A stretch of 64,000 bases of DNA from Pseudomonas viridiflava. GTDB taxonomy: Bacteria > Pseudomonadota > Gammaproteobacteria > Pseudomonadales > Pseudomonadaceae. Location: contig NZ_LKEH01000015.1 in the NCBI RefSeq assembly GCF_001642795.1, positions 31,319 through 95,318 on the forward strand. Direction: 5' to 3'. Positions 40,271 to 50,439 of this stretch are shown here, piece after piece. A model generated the notes under the pieces. The model did no database searches and was not told where the DNA came from. It was given only the letters and a program-made list of their open reading frames with translations. Numbering within the stretch: position 1 is the stretch's first letter; the number at the start of each line of letters is the position of its first letter. Made by a program: the position numbers and the translations under genes.

Positions 40271-43200
40271 ATGGATGGCAATTCGCTGGAAGGTCTCGTG
40301 TCATGGATGCGCGACAGCAAAAACGACGTGATGCATCGCTGGGGATGCATTGCAGTACTGGCGCGCACGCAGCTCAATGAGGTGCTGGTGCAGAATCACA
40401 TCGCCTGCCATACCGCTGATACAGGGTTTCGTATCGATGCAGCGGTTGACACGATTCCAGGCAAACAGAAAGACATCCTCAGCGGTTTTTTGCTGGATGC
40501 GCCCCAGTTATCGTTCGAGAGGGCTGAGCGCGATCATGCGAGCCTGAGCTGTTCGGTTGTAGCCGGTTCCTGGCTCTTGCTCGTTGCCGAGAATCGGAAC
40601 TGGCATATCCGGAAAGTCACGGCGATCAACCCTTTGACTGCGCCCAGGGTACTGCTGAACGTGGACCTGACAACTGCGTCGGGAGACGTGGACGACGACG
40701 GTCGCATCCTGCTTGACCTCAGGAACAGTGATGACTTCAGGTTTATGGGAGCCGACACTGAAGAGCAGCAAAAAAGGATCGGGCAGATTTTTCAGGACTG
40801 GTTCAAAGGACAGCCGGATGACAAACGTATCCTGGAGCTGGGCAGTATAGGCGGCGAAGGCGGAGGGCTGATGACGCCGGATGGCTTTACGCTGCGTGCG
40901 CAGAAAAACCCGGCAGCGGAGCGGGATAATGATGGCGACGGCGCTGTTCTTGTGTGCATCAATATGGCGGGTCAGAACAGGGGAGACGACTTTCCGGCTG
41001 ATTACCCCTATTTCATTCCTGACGACGTCGGGGAGCACTATTCGGCCACCGTACTTTTTGACCAGGCCACAACCCCCTTTGCCTTGTTCGCTGCTATCGA
41101 AAAAGCATTCGGCAGCCAGGCATTTTCGTTTGCCTACGATGCGCAGAGTTCACGCTGGGAAGCGAAGCTGACCTCCGGGGAATTGAGCGTGCCGCCCATG
41201 ACGATCGAGGAAACCGATCCGGACACGGGTTATGTGGTGGTTTGCGTCATTGAAAAAATGAAGTTCCCTGCCACGGTCGAGCAGCCGCTCGTACTGGGCA
41301 TCGAGGGCACCACCACTCATATCACCTGGTCTTCGGCAGCCTCAGCGACAATGCGTATGTCGGCAGAGGATCAGCCTGAGGAGGACAGCCTCACCTTTGG
41401 TGTGTCCCTAAGGCTCGACGCCACTTATGAACTGCAAGGCCTCATGTTCTCCAGAACGGCTTATACGCTCGATAAAACATACATTGCCCCCGCTGACCTT
41501 GATCTGGCTCGCCGGACGGGCTGGTTCTGGCGTTTTATCGAGCAGGTGATACTCGATCTCGTTCACTACGCATTGCTGGAAACAGTCAGCGAAAGCATCG
41601 ATCCGATGTTTGAAACCACCTTTTCGGCCGGGACCGGTGCCGAAGCCTTCCTGAAGGACAACATCAAGGTGGGGGCTGACCAGTTCATCGAAAGCCAGAG
41701 CTTGCACATCCCCCGTGACGTTGTCATTTTTGGCCGCGTCAACCCGACCCTGACGACGTTCGTCATCAATCCTTTGCAGCCGATAATGGCGGCAGGAGGC
41801 AGTCAGCAGTTCAGCACCCAACCCGGTGTCTCAGGTGTGATCTGGTCACTGGAGGACCCGGCAGGTGGCAGTGCAGACCTGGGCAGCATCACTTCTGCAG
41901 GGCTGTACAAGGCACCTGGCGGTGAAACGTCAAGCCCCACTATCAATCGCATAAGGGTGGTCGCCACGCACAACGGGCACAGCAGCGCTGCGCTTGTCAC
42001 TGTACTGGAACACAGATTGAACATCAGTCCCTTGATTCAGGTATGCAACGCCGGCGAAACCGTGGAACTGGCGGGCGGCGCACTGGACGATGCAGCACTG
42101 CAGTGGACGGTGCGCAACCCGGTGGCGGGGGAAAGCGGTACGCTGGAACCCGGTAAGGTGCCTGGCCACGATTGCAGCTATGTCGCGGCGGCAAGAGTGC
42201 CGGACAAGACGTATGTGATCGATGAACTGCAGGTCAGCAGCGCAGGTGAGACGCGTTCTGCCTGGGTGCTGGTCAGGCAGATAGTGTCACCGTTGACAGT
42301 CAGACCGTTCCCGGACGTCAACCTGTCCGCCGGTCAGATACGTGTGCGAGCCTTCTTCGGCAGCGACGAGGCCACGCCTGTCTCATGGCGTCTGCCGCTG
42401 GAAGGTCCGGGCTCTCTCGATGCAGAGGGCGTCTATACCGCACCTCAAGGTACCGATGACCGGTTTGTCCTGATATTTGCCTCGTATGACGATGCATTTC
42501 TTGGCGACATCGAAGGCCACATCATCCTGCCCCTTCCGCTGGAAGACTTCCGTGACGAGCTGGGGTTGCTGAGCGTGGGCATTGAAGAGGAAGGACTGGG
42601 TCAGAAATCGCTGCTCAATGATCCTTCCCTCGAGGGGCTCGTGCAATGGATGGCCAAACCCGACAGCAAAGTCATGTTGGGGTGGGGCGCTATCTGTGCC
42701 ATGGCACGGGGCAAGATCAACGATCTGTTATTACAGGAATATACCGCCCGTTTCGACAGCGACACTTACCTGCCGCCCATAAGCGGTGAAGTGTCGATAG
42801 TGAAAGGGATGTGGAAGGAAAGCATTCACGATTTCATCCTCGATGCACCACGTCTGGCCTTTACCAATGATGACCTTGGTCGCTCACGCGCGACCTTGAA
42901 GTGTTCCATTTACAGCGGAACGCAGTTCAAGCTTTACAACAACGTCGATGTCTGGCAGGTCGAAAAGGCGGTGTACATCGACCCGCTGCAGGGGCCTGAG
43001 TTGACGCTTGACCTGCAACTCGATCAGGTTCCGGGTCTTGTCGAAAGTGACGGTCGGGTGCGACTGGACCTCAAGAACAGTGACAATTTCACGCTGTCGT
43101 TTGCAGACACCGAATATGAGCGAAAGCTGGGCGGTGATTTTTTCAGCGAGCTTTTCAACAATCTGCCTGACTCACAGCGGATCTGGACACTGGGTGTCAT

Positions 43201-44989
43201 TCAGAAGAACAGCAACCCGTTGCTGGTGCCGGCGTCGTTCAAGCTGCGTACGCAGTCCGATCCCATGGCTGCGCGCGATGGGCGTGCGGCGAGCTCTGGT
43301 GACGGTGCTCTTCTGGTGTTAATAAGGATGGAGGGTAGCTCGGAGGGCGGAGATATTCCGGTCGAGTATGCGTATCTAATCCCGAATGATCAGGGCAAGG
43401 ACTATTCAGCCACCGTCCTGCTCGAAGCTGAGCGAGCCATTGACGCCGCGCGCTTCGTTGAAACGGTGGCAGAGGCCGTCAAGGCTCGCTTCGAGGCCGC
43501 CGATTTTACCTATAAGCAAAACGCTGACGGAGTCGTGATCAATGCTACAGCAACCAGGGGTACGCTGAATTTTCCCACCTCCAGTCGAGATCTTCTCCCA
43601 AGCAGGGTCGACGGTGTATGGGTGACTCCCCACATTTACTGGAACGGTGCGCAGGTTGATCTTGCGCGATCGCAGCCGATGGTTCTGGAGCTGGTCGGAC
43701 GTAACAGTGTTCTGCTGAAGTGGAAGGACAGCCTCACGATTGCCAATATGCTTGAGCTGAACGGCATACAGTTTCCGCTGATTGTGTTCACGGAAAAAAT
43801 CTCGATCGACGTGACTGTCCAGTACAGTTTCAACGATGAAACCGGCGAATTGATCCTCAAGCCCGAGCTCAGGCTGGACGTGAGCAGTTCAGACCAGGAT
43901 ACCGGCATCGACCCCGGCGCCCCGACCCCTTCTCTCGCTCTTATGGCTTTGATTATGGCAGCAGGTATTGGTGCCTCGACCAGCAGCCGCGAGCTGTTCA
44001 TCACAAGGATTACGGATATCCTGAAAAGCACGTTCAATGCGAGTGTGCAGGTCAGCGGGTTCATCCGTGAAAGCGTCCAGCTCAATTTCAATCGCGCCGT
44101 CACCAGCGATGTGTTGCGTGCACCTCGGGATTTCCTCTCGGTCGGTCGTGTGGCTGCGGTGGCAGAAGATTTTGTCGTGACGCCTCAGGAGCACCTGATG
44201 GCGGCTGACAGCTCCATGAAGTTCACGACTGATCCACCCGAGGTGGATGTGCAATGGAGTATCGAAAATCTGTACGGAGAGTCCGAAGATTTTGGTGCTA
44301 TCAGTGGGGTGGGCAAGTATTACGCGCCGGAAGCCAGCTCGTTTGAAAAGTCGTTCACCCGGATCAGGGTCACCGCCACAAATCCGGCCACCGGGCATGC
44401 CAGCTCGGCGCTGGTTACCGTGCTGGCCAATGCGCTGACCCTCAATCCGCTTATTCAGGTCTGCGATGCCCTGGATAGCGTGGAATTGGCTGCCGGTGCC
44501 CTTGGCGGCGGTGATCTGGAATGGCGCATTGACAATTTTGTGGAAGGCGAAAGTGGAGAGCTGCAATTCAGCGAGCAACCAGGCAGTGATCACAACGGCA
44601 ATCGCGCCTATCTCGCGGCACCGGCCGTGCGAGGTAAAACCTACGTACTGGATGAGGTTGTCGTGACAGGCGTCGACAGCTGCGTATCGGCCTGGGTGCT
44701 GGTGCAACAGAAGCTGCCAGGCCTGGTGATCAAACATGAAGAAGCGGGGCTCACCGCAGACAGCATCCATTTGTTGGCGTTCGCCAATGGCAAACCCTTG
44801 CTGCCCGATCAGGTCGTTAACTGGTCAATCGGGGCGCACGGGCCCGGGTCAATCAGCGAAGCCGGTACCTACCTCAGTGATCCGCAGTCCAGCGACCGAT
44901 TTGTTCTGATTTTCGCAAGGTGGGAGCACCAGATCCAGGGGGCGTTCGAGGGGCATATCATTCTGCCGTTGCCTTTGCGCAAACTCTAA
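40271..44989 (+). CDS. Tandem TULIP/P47-like plus Ig-like protein (two full units)
   Basis: A 1572-residue protein without a signal peptide. It is built from two copies of a unit of about 780 residues (1-780 and 781-1572). Each unit has an N-terminal half of about 485 residues that I read as TULIP/P47-like: SLEGLVxWM, then a GWG-type start (HRWGCIAVLARTQLNEVL; LGWGAICAMARGKINDLL), a DILSGFLLDAPQLSF-type strand, and a block ending YFIPDD / YLIPND plus YSATVL. The other half has three Ig-like modules with the Big_2-like SAGLYKAP and AEGVYTAP turns, an SPLIQVC / NPLIQVC motif, and an end GHIILPLPL. P47/OrfX TULIP proteins accompany botulinum neurotoxins; the link is by motif reading only. GGGAG lies nine bases before the ATG. 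Confidence 0.7.
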   Translation: MDGNSLEGLVSWMRDSKNDVMHRWGCIAVLARTQLNEVLVQNHIACHTADTGFRIDAAVDTIPGKQKDILSGFLLDAPQLSFERAERDHASLSCSVVAGSWLLLVAENRNWHIRKVTAINPLTAPRVLLNVDLTTASGDVDDDGRILLDLRNSDDFRFMGADTEEQQKRIGQIFQDWFKGQPDDKRILELGSIGGEGGGLMTPDGFTLRAQKNPAAERDNDGDGAVLVCINMAGQNRGDDFPADYPYFIPDDVGEHYSATVLFDQATTPFALFAAIEKAFGSQAFSFAYDAQSSRWEAKLTSGELSVPPMTIEETDPDTGYVVVCVIEKMKFPATVEQPLVLGIEGTTTHITWSSAASATMRMSAEDQPEEDSLTFGVSLRLDATYELQGLMFSRTAYTLDKTYIAPADLDLARRTGWFWRFIEQVILDLVHYALLETVSESIDPMFETTFSAGTGAEAFLKDNIKVGADQFIESQSLHIPRDVVIFGRVNPTLTTFVINPLQPIMAAGGSQQFSTQPGVSGVIWSLEDPAGGSADLGSITSAGLYKAPGGETSSPTINRIRVVATHNGHSSAALVTVLEHRLNISPLIQVCNAGETVELAGGALDDAALQWTVRNPVAGESGTLEPGKVPGHDCSYVAAARVPDKTYVIDELQVSSAGETRSAWVLVRQIVSPLTVRPFPDVNLSAGQIRVRAFFGSDEATPVSWRLPLEGPGSLDAEGVYTAPQGTDDRFVLIFASYDDAFLGDIEGHIILPLPLEDFRDELGLLSVGIEEEGLGQKSLLNDPSLEGLVQWMAKPDSKVMLGWGAICAMARGKINDLLLQEYTARFDSDTYLPPISGEVSIVKGMWKESIHDFILDAPRLAFTNDDLGRSRATLKCSIYSGTQFKLYNNVDVWQVEKAVYIDPLQGPELTLDLQLDQVPGLVESDGRVRLDLKNSDNFTLSFADTEYERKLGGDFFSELFNNLPDSQRIWTLGVIQKNSNPLLVPASFKLRTQSDPMAARDGRAASSGDGALLVLIRMEGSSEGGDIPVEYAYLIPNDQGKDYSATVLLEAERAIDAARFVETVAEAVKARFEAADFTYKQNADGVVINATATRGTLNFPTSSRDLLPSRVDGVWVTPHIYWNGAQVDLARSQPMVLELVGRNSVLLKWKDSLTIANMLELNGIQFPLIVFTEKISIDVTVQYSFNDETGELILKPELRLDVSSSDQDTGIDPGAPTPSLALMALIMAAGIGASTSSRELFITRITDILKSTFNASVQVSGFIRESVQLNFNRAVTSDVLRAPRDFLSVGRVAAVAEDFVVTPQEHLMAADSSMKFTTDPPEVDVQWSIENLYGESEDFGAISGVGKYYAPEASSFEKSFTRIRVTATNPATGHASSALVTVLANALTLNPLIQVCDALDSVELAAGALGGGDLEWRIDNFVEGESGELQFSEQPGSDHNGNRAYLAAPAVRGKTYVLDEVVVTGVDSCVSAWVLVQQKLPGLVIKHEEAGLTADSIHLLAFANGKPLLPDQVVNWSIGAHGPGSISEAGTYLSDPQSSDRFVLIFARWEHQIQGAFEGHIILPLPLRKL

Positions 44990-45089
44990 AGAGGGTCAAG
45001 GCTGCCTTCACGATTCGCAACGCATTCAGCAAAGCAGTTGACGGCATTTTGTAAACAAGATGCACACGGATATCACAGGAGGTGATGTC

Positions 45090-47474
45090 ATGGCGGGTTA
45101 TTCAATGGACAGTCTGTTGGTGTGGTTGAGGGACACGACCCGGTTGAGAGGTTGGGATAATGTGATAGCGCTGGATACTCGACAGGTCAGTGAGGGCCTG
45201 AAGGGCGTTTACCAGCTCAACCTTGAGAATGGCGTTACGCCAACCGTACCCGACGGAAGCGTCGTCATCCCCGACACCAACATCTCGCACTTTTTCTCGG
45301 GATTCGTATCAGGGCCGCCAGGCCTTTCACTCAGGCAGGCTTCGCTTGAACATGCACCACTGGCATGGCGAGTGTCGATGGTCGGTGGCCTGCATACTGT
45401 TCTGGCCCGAGAGTATGGTTACAACGAGGTACTGCGGATATCGGCCTACGAGCCGCTCAACAGTCCGGCGCTTGATATGGATCTGGCGCTGGCCAGCGAA
45501 TCCAACACCCTTTCTGTGGATCTGGCGCTTGGCGAGGGTCCGGAGCTGACGATTGCCGGCACTAGGACTGAGCAGCGCGAGACGGGCAAATTTTTTCACA
45601 GTTGGTTGCAAAGCCTTTCCGAATCCGCGCGCGTGTTTCCGATCGTCGAATTCAGCGCCACGGACAATCCGTTGTTGAAAGTGCGCAGGATCGATGCAAG
45701 AGCCCAGCTCGAGAACGCTCAAGGTGTTTCTCGACAAACCGCAGAGGCGCAGGGCAAGGGAGCGTTGCTGCTGTTTGTCACGCTTGATTATGGCGTGGCG
45801 GGTGGGCTGCCGGATGACAGCTCGGATTTCCGTTATCTGATTCCCAATGACGCAGGCGCTGACTATTCGGCGGCGATGGTGTTTTCCTCTCACGCGCTCC
45901 ACAGGGCCGCGCTTGGCCATGCCGTGATAGAAATGCTGAATAGCCCCGAATTCCTTTTCGAAATGCCTGACAAGGAACCGCTGAGATCGATGGTCGCCCG
46001 GTCGGGCACGTTCGACGTGGCGGGCGACAGTTACCAGAGCGCCGACTTTGTTTTCGAGTCTTCCGCATTCAGTGTGCAGGCCTCTGACACGCACCAGCCA
46101 CTGACGGTTGATTTCGATTACGGCAACGCTGTTCACAGTTGGGGTTTTCCCTGCACGCTCAACTTTCGGTACAGGGCGCTGAACAGTAGCGAGTGGCAGC
46201 CGTATCAGGAGGCAACGTTCAACGTCACCCTCAAGCATGAGTTTCACCTGACGCCTGGCGAATTCGACAACGATGTGATCGAGGGCCATTTCTATTGCCC
46301 TTATCACCATGATGCGCAGGTCACCCCTGTGGCAGGTCATTTGGCAGACATTTCGCCCGCAGAACTGCAACAGATCAATGGCTTCGTTGCCTACACGGCC
46401 AAACATGGTCTGCTCAAGGGACTGGCCCCGCATTTTCGTGCCGATGGCAGTGAAACCTATCTGTCGGGTCTGAAACTGTGCGGCGGGCAGGGATTGCAAG
46501 CTCGGGCAAAGAGGCTGCCTCACGATCTGGCAGTGTTCGGCCGAATGGGGCCTGACTCCTCGACGCTAAGGATTGTCGCGCCCCAGGGCGTGGTTGTGGC
46601 TGGCTCGAGCCTGCAGTTGAGGACTGAGCCCGTCTGCGAAGGGTTGCGATGGTCTGTCACTATGCCTGATGGCAGTCATGGCGCCCCGGGGACGATCAGT
46701 GCCCAAGGCCTGTATCAGGCCCCTGACACCGAGGCGATGGGGCAGCGGTTTCATCAGGTGTTGATCAGCGCAGAGAACGCTGTCGGCAACGAGCGCGCTA
46801 CAACGCTGATTGCCGTGCAGTCTCATGGCGTCAGCCTGAACCCGCTGATCGAAGTCTGCAATCACAGCGAGTCGGTAAGGCTGTCGGCCAGCAGTGTCAG
46901 TGGTGCAGATCTTGTCTGGAAGAAAAAGGACGCGGCCAGTGGAGGTAGCCTCGGGCCTGACGATAGTGATCCGGCAGGCGGCCAGATCTATACCGCCGGG
47001 CCCAGGGTGGCAGATAAAACCTACGTGCTGGATGAAGTGACGGTCAGCGATGGCAATGACACCCGTTCGGCCTGGATCCTTGTGAAGCAGATGCCGCCGT
47101 CGCTCGCGATCAGGCCTGTCGAGGATGCAACGCTTCCCGAAGGGCAAATTCGACTGGATGTCTTGAGCGGCGTCGATACAACGAGCTTGAAAAAGGGAGA
47201 ACGCATTCCGGCAAAGACTTCCGACGAGGAAGGGCTCGTGTGGTCATTGCCTGCCGGTGGCCCCGGCTCTATTGATCAGAACGGTATCTACACCAGCGCT
47301 TCCAATGCCTGCGACAGTTTCGTCCTGATTTATGCCACTTGGGAAGACGATTTCCTCGGGGAGTTGGCAGGGCACATCATTCTGCCCCTGCCGCTCAAAC
47401 AGGCTGCGGCCGTAGTCAAGGCGCTTTCGATCAAACCCGATGACCAGGCGCAGCCTTTTGTGCCCGGAGTGTGA
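45090..47474 (+). CDS. Single-unit TULIP/P47-like plus Ig-like protein
   Basis: A 794-residue protein with the same plan as one unit of its upstream neighbour. The P47-like half starts MDSLLVWLRDTTRL then GWDNVIALDTRQVSEGL and contains SHFFSGFVSGPPGLSL and FRYLIPNDAGADYSAAMVF. The Ig-like half begins near residue 483 (RIVAPQGVVVAGSSLQL) and has AQGLYQAP, NPLIEVCNHSESVRL, NGIYTS and the shared end GHIILPLPL. The start is fixed by AGGAGG seven bases upstream, the strongest ribosome binding site in the operon; an ATG ten codons earlier is less likely. No signal peptide. It ends three bases before the next gene. Confidence 0.7.
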   Translation: MAGYSMDSLLVWLRDTTRLRGWDNVIALDTRQVSEGLKGVYQLNLENGVTPTVPDGSVVIPDTNISHFFSGFVSGPPGLSLRQASLEHAPLAWRVSMVGGLHTVLAREYGYNEVLRISAYEPLNSPALDMDLALASESNTLSVDLALGEGPELTIAGTRTEQRETGKFFHSWLQSLSESARVFPIVEFSATDNPLLKVRRIDARAQLENAQGVSRQTAEAQGKGALLLFVTLDYGVAGGLPDDSSDFRYLIPNDAGADYSAAMVFSSHALHRAALGHAVIEMLNSPEFLFEMPDKEPLRSMVARSGTFDVAGDSYQSADFVFESSAFSVQASDTHQPLTVDFDYGNAVHSWGFPCTLNFRYRALNSSEWQPYQEATFNVTLKHEFHLTPGEFDNDVIEGHFYCPYHHDAQVTPVAGHLADISPAELQQINGFVAYTAKHGLLKGLAPHFRADGSETYLSGLKLCGGQGLQARAKRLPHDLAVFGRMGPDSSTLRIVAPQGVVVAGSSLQLRTEPVCEGLRWSVTMPDGSHGAPGTISAQGLYQAPDTEAMGQRFHQVLISAENAVGNERATTLIAVQSHGVSLNPLIEVCNHSESVRLSASSVSGADLVWKKKDAASGGSLGPDDSDPAGGQIYTAGPRVADKTYVLDEVTVSDGNDTRSAWILVKQMPPSLAIRPVEDATLPEGQIRLDVLSGVDTTSLKKGERIPAKTSDEEGLVWSLPAGGPGSIDQNGIYTSASNACDSFVLIYATWEDDFLGELAGHIILPLPLKQAAAVVKALSIKPDDQAQPFVPGV

Positions 47475-47477
47475 ATC

Positions 47478-50405
47478 ATGTCAATTTCCCTCAGGTATCT
47501 GAAACACCGGTTGCAGACTTCCGACAACGGTTCGGTCACTCAAGGCTGGGGCGCTGTTCTGGCCATCAGCTTCTCCGAGCTCAACGAACAATTGCTCGTT
47601 CAGTATCTGGAGCGCCATGCGCGGTTGAGTTTTCTTCCATCGTTTTCCGGTGACATCAACTCGACAGACAAGACCATGAACATTCATCTGTCTCGCATCG
47701 AGTTGGGTGTACCGGTTCTGTCCATCTCAAGTGCGTCTGCGTACAAACAGTTCGTGCAGGTGACGATGGGGGTGGTGTCAGCTACTTGCCGAATATCGCG
47801 CTGCCCGCAAGGCAGCGCCACCACAGTGTCACAGGATGTACGCATCACTGAGGCCATGGGTTTCAGCCTGCAGGCAGTTGCTGAACTGCAGCTTGATGAT
47901 GACCTTGGCGTGACACTGGATCTGGCAAAAGCATTCGACTTCACCTGCAACGTGGCAGGGGCTGACGAAGTCTCCAGTGCGCTTGTTGCCGAATTTATCG
48001 AGCAGAAGTTCAACAATCTGCGTCTGCATCAGAGTTCATTTTTTCTTGTGCAGAAGTTACCTCCACAGGTGCTTTCGGGCAGCAGGCTTTTCATTCAGCC
48101 AGCGCCTGGATCGCACGTGCGGGGGGCCAGAAACTTCGGTGCGGGTGCTCTGGTGGTATTCATGCGATTGAGGGGGCGTCCTGAGTCCGGACGTTTCCCG
48201 CCCACCAGTGATTTTCCATTCCTGATTCCTGACGCCCCCCGCGCGGACAAACGTACGGGGTTCGGGGTGACGCTGGCACTTTCGCGCGACGCACGAGGCA
48301 TGACTGCCGAGGGGCTTGCGATGATCGTTGACAGCCTGCGCTTCGCTGGGCAGAGCAGGTTTGTCGAGGTGGAACGCGATGTGTCGAGCGATCTGGTGCT
48401 GTTCGGTACGCTCGCGTCGCCGCAGGCTGCTATCAGCCCATCGACGACCAGGCTGTATGCCGGGGAGCAGCGGCAGTTTGTGCTGCATGATGCTGACGGT
48501 ACGGAATTGAACGTCGACAAGTGGGAGGTGCGGGGCCTGGAAAGCCATACGCTTGAAAGCCAGGGCAAGATCAATCCACTTGGCGTTTACACGGCAGCCC
48601 GCGTGGACCTGCTGGGCCACGAATCCCTCCGTGTCGCGATCATCGCGACTTACGGTGGTGCCAGACCTCTCATCGCTTCGGCGCTGGTGACGGTCGTGTA
48701 CGAGAAACTGGAACTCGGGCCACGCCTGGCGCTCGTCGCAGGTGGAACACGCCCTGAATCTGTGACACTGAAGGCATCCGATTCCGAAGGTGCCGTAACG
48801 CTCTGGGCGTTACCCAGCCCTGAGTACGGCGTACTGAGTGAGGTCGAAGGTGGTGCACTGTTCACCCCCGATGAGCGATCTGCAAACAAGGCACTGATCG
48901 CCCAGCAGATCGAGGCAGGGGGGGCGGACGGGAAAGTTGCCACGGTTTTGATAGCCAATGGGCAACCCATGTTGCGAATCGATCCCGTCTTTGTAGCGCG
49001 GGCGCGACAATCGACTCCCGTCAAGCTGACCGACGACGCCACGATGCTTCCGGGCTTTCAGCGCCGCTGGCACGTGATCAGTGGCGCTGGCAGCGTCAAT
49101 GACCAGGGTGAGTTCAGCCCGCCTCTGGAGAATACCGGGTCGAACAGCGTGGTCAGATGTGAGATCGTCCGCGAGGGTATGGTGCTGGCCTGTGGCTATA
49201 GCGTTATCGAGGTGTCGGATCTGATCGATGAGCCGACGTGGAGTGAGCTGAGTGTTTTCAAGGTGGTGGTGCCAAGCGTATATAACGTTCATGCCGGAAA
49301 GTTGCTTCCGAACGGTCGCCAGCAACTCGCGTTCCGGGTCGAGACGCAAACCATGGACGTCAGCGGTGTGAATTATCCGTTGAGCCCGGCAGAAATGGCT
49401 TCGATGCGACTGGTCGATAAAGCTACCAGTCAGGAGATAGCATTCCTGCTTGATGGTCAGGAGGCTATCGCTGAAGCGGCCTCACTGCAAGAGCAGCAAC
49501 TGTGGGCGACCCACAGTCTCGCCAATCGTTTCGATCTCGCTACCTGGACGATGGCCAGTGCGGATGTGCCGGATACGTTTGCCGCGGCCGAGTCGTCAGT
49601 TATTAGTTCGAGCACCGTCGTCCAGCCCTTTTATCTGCAAAGTCGTGCACCTGCAGGAGCGGTCACGGAGTTTTATGCCAGGTTTCAATCTGAAACAAAT
49701 GCATGGTTTGAATCGATCCAGTTTGCCGACGAGTTCAACAGGATAACGATCGAGCCGTTAGCGCTTGTTGTATTTGACACGAAAGACTATTCGTTCGAAC
49801 CGCATCGGGTCGAGGGCAATGATATTCCTCCTCCCACAGCGGAACCGCCCCCGCCCGCGGCGGACGGCGACGTCACTTCAGACCCTGCATTCAATTTCGT
49901 ATTTAAGTCTGTTGATTTCTGGGCGTTGAAAGTGTTGGATCCGATGACGCGTCAATGGATAAAGTTTTACACCGTTGAGTTCCTGCCTTCGGTAAACGGG
50001 AGCGATGACATCAATTGCTCGGCACTGCTTTGGGAGAGCGAACAAGCGAACGAGTCGTTTGTCAGCTGGACAGGTTATATATTTCAGGCCATCCCGGATG
50101 GCTTGAACGTTGAAAAAATTTCATTCGATCCCGGTGTTTCGGACGTTATAGGCATCGGTGAAAGTCTGGATAAGGGCGGGGTGCTGCCTGGATTTGAAGT
50201 GGGTTCGCTGGTCATCAGCCTGCACCGCTCCTGGAGAATACCCTACCGTCCCTCAGGCGATGCGGTGCGCGATCGTTTGTACCGTCCGCTGGCGGTCATG
50301 TTGATTGATCAGAAAGGAAGCGTTCACCGAAGATACATCGACTTTAGACCCAGCGGTGTCGGAAGACGAAATCGTCTGATTCATAGTTTATATACCCCCT
50401 TTTAA
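47478..50405 (+). CDS. Diverged TULIP/P47-like protein with a unique C-terminal region
   Basis: A 975-residue protein without a signal peptide. Residues 1-300 match the P47-like half of its neighbours (TQGWGAVLAISFSELNEQLL near 21, DFPFLIPDAP near 248). Residues 301-590 match the Ig-like half in weaker form (RLYAGEQRQFVLHD, PLGVYTAARVDLLG, RIDPVFVARARQS). The last 385 residues have no counterpart here; a PPPTAEPPPPAADGD linker near 783 divides them. They end in a basic stretch (RPSGVGRRNRLIHSLYTPF). GGAG lies eight bases before the ATG, and the gap to the previous stop is three bases, so translation is probably coupled. Confidence 0.68.
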   Translation: MSISLRYLKHRLQTSDNGSVTQGWGAVLAISFSELNEQLLVQYLERHARLSFLPSFSGDINSTDKTMNIHLSRIELGVPVLSISSASAYKQFVQVTMGVVSATCRISRCPQGSATTVSQDVRITEAMGFSLQAVAELQLDDDLGVTLDLAKAFDFTCNVAGADEVSSALVAEFIEQKFNNLRLHQSSFFLVQKLPPQVLSGSRLFIQPAPGSHVRGARNFGAGALVVFMRLRGRPESGRFPPTSDFPFLIPDAPRADKRTGFGVTLALSRDARGMTAEGLAMIVDSLRFAGQSRFVEVERDVSSDLVLFGTLASPQAAISPSTTRLYAGEQRQFVLHDADGTELNVDKWEVRGLESHTLESQGKINPLGVYTAARVDLLGHESLRVAIIATYGGARPLIASALVTVVYEKLELGPRLALVAGGTRPESVTLKASDSEGAVTLWALPSPEYGVLSEVEGGALFTPDERSANKALIAQQIEAGGADGKVATVLIANGQPMLRIDPVFVARARQSTPVKLTDDATMLPGFQRRWHVISGAGSVNDQGEFSPPLENTGSNSVVRCEIVREGMVLACGYSVIEVSDLIDEPTWSELSVFKVVVPSVYNVHAGKLLPNGRQQLAFRVETQTMDVSGVNYPLSPAEMASMRLVDKATSQEIAFLLDGQEAIAEAASLQEQQLWATHSLANRFDLATWTMASADVPDTFAAAESSVISSSTVVQPFYLQSRAPAGAVTEFYARFQSETNAWFESIQFADEFNRITIEPLALVVFDTKDYSFEPHRVEGNDIPPPTAEPPPPAADGDVTSDPAFNFVFKSVDFWALKVLDPMTRQWIKFYTVEFLPSVNGSDDINCSALLWESEQANESFVSWTGYIFQAIPDGLNVEKISFDPGVSDVIGIGESLDKGGVLPGFEVGSLVISLHRSWRIPYRPSGDAVRDRLYRPLAVMLIDQKGSVHRRYIDFRPSGVGRRNRLIHSLYTPF

Positions 50406-50439
50406 ACCTTAGGCGATTAAACGACAGGGAGTCAGAGTC

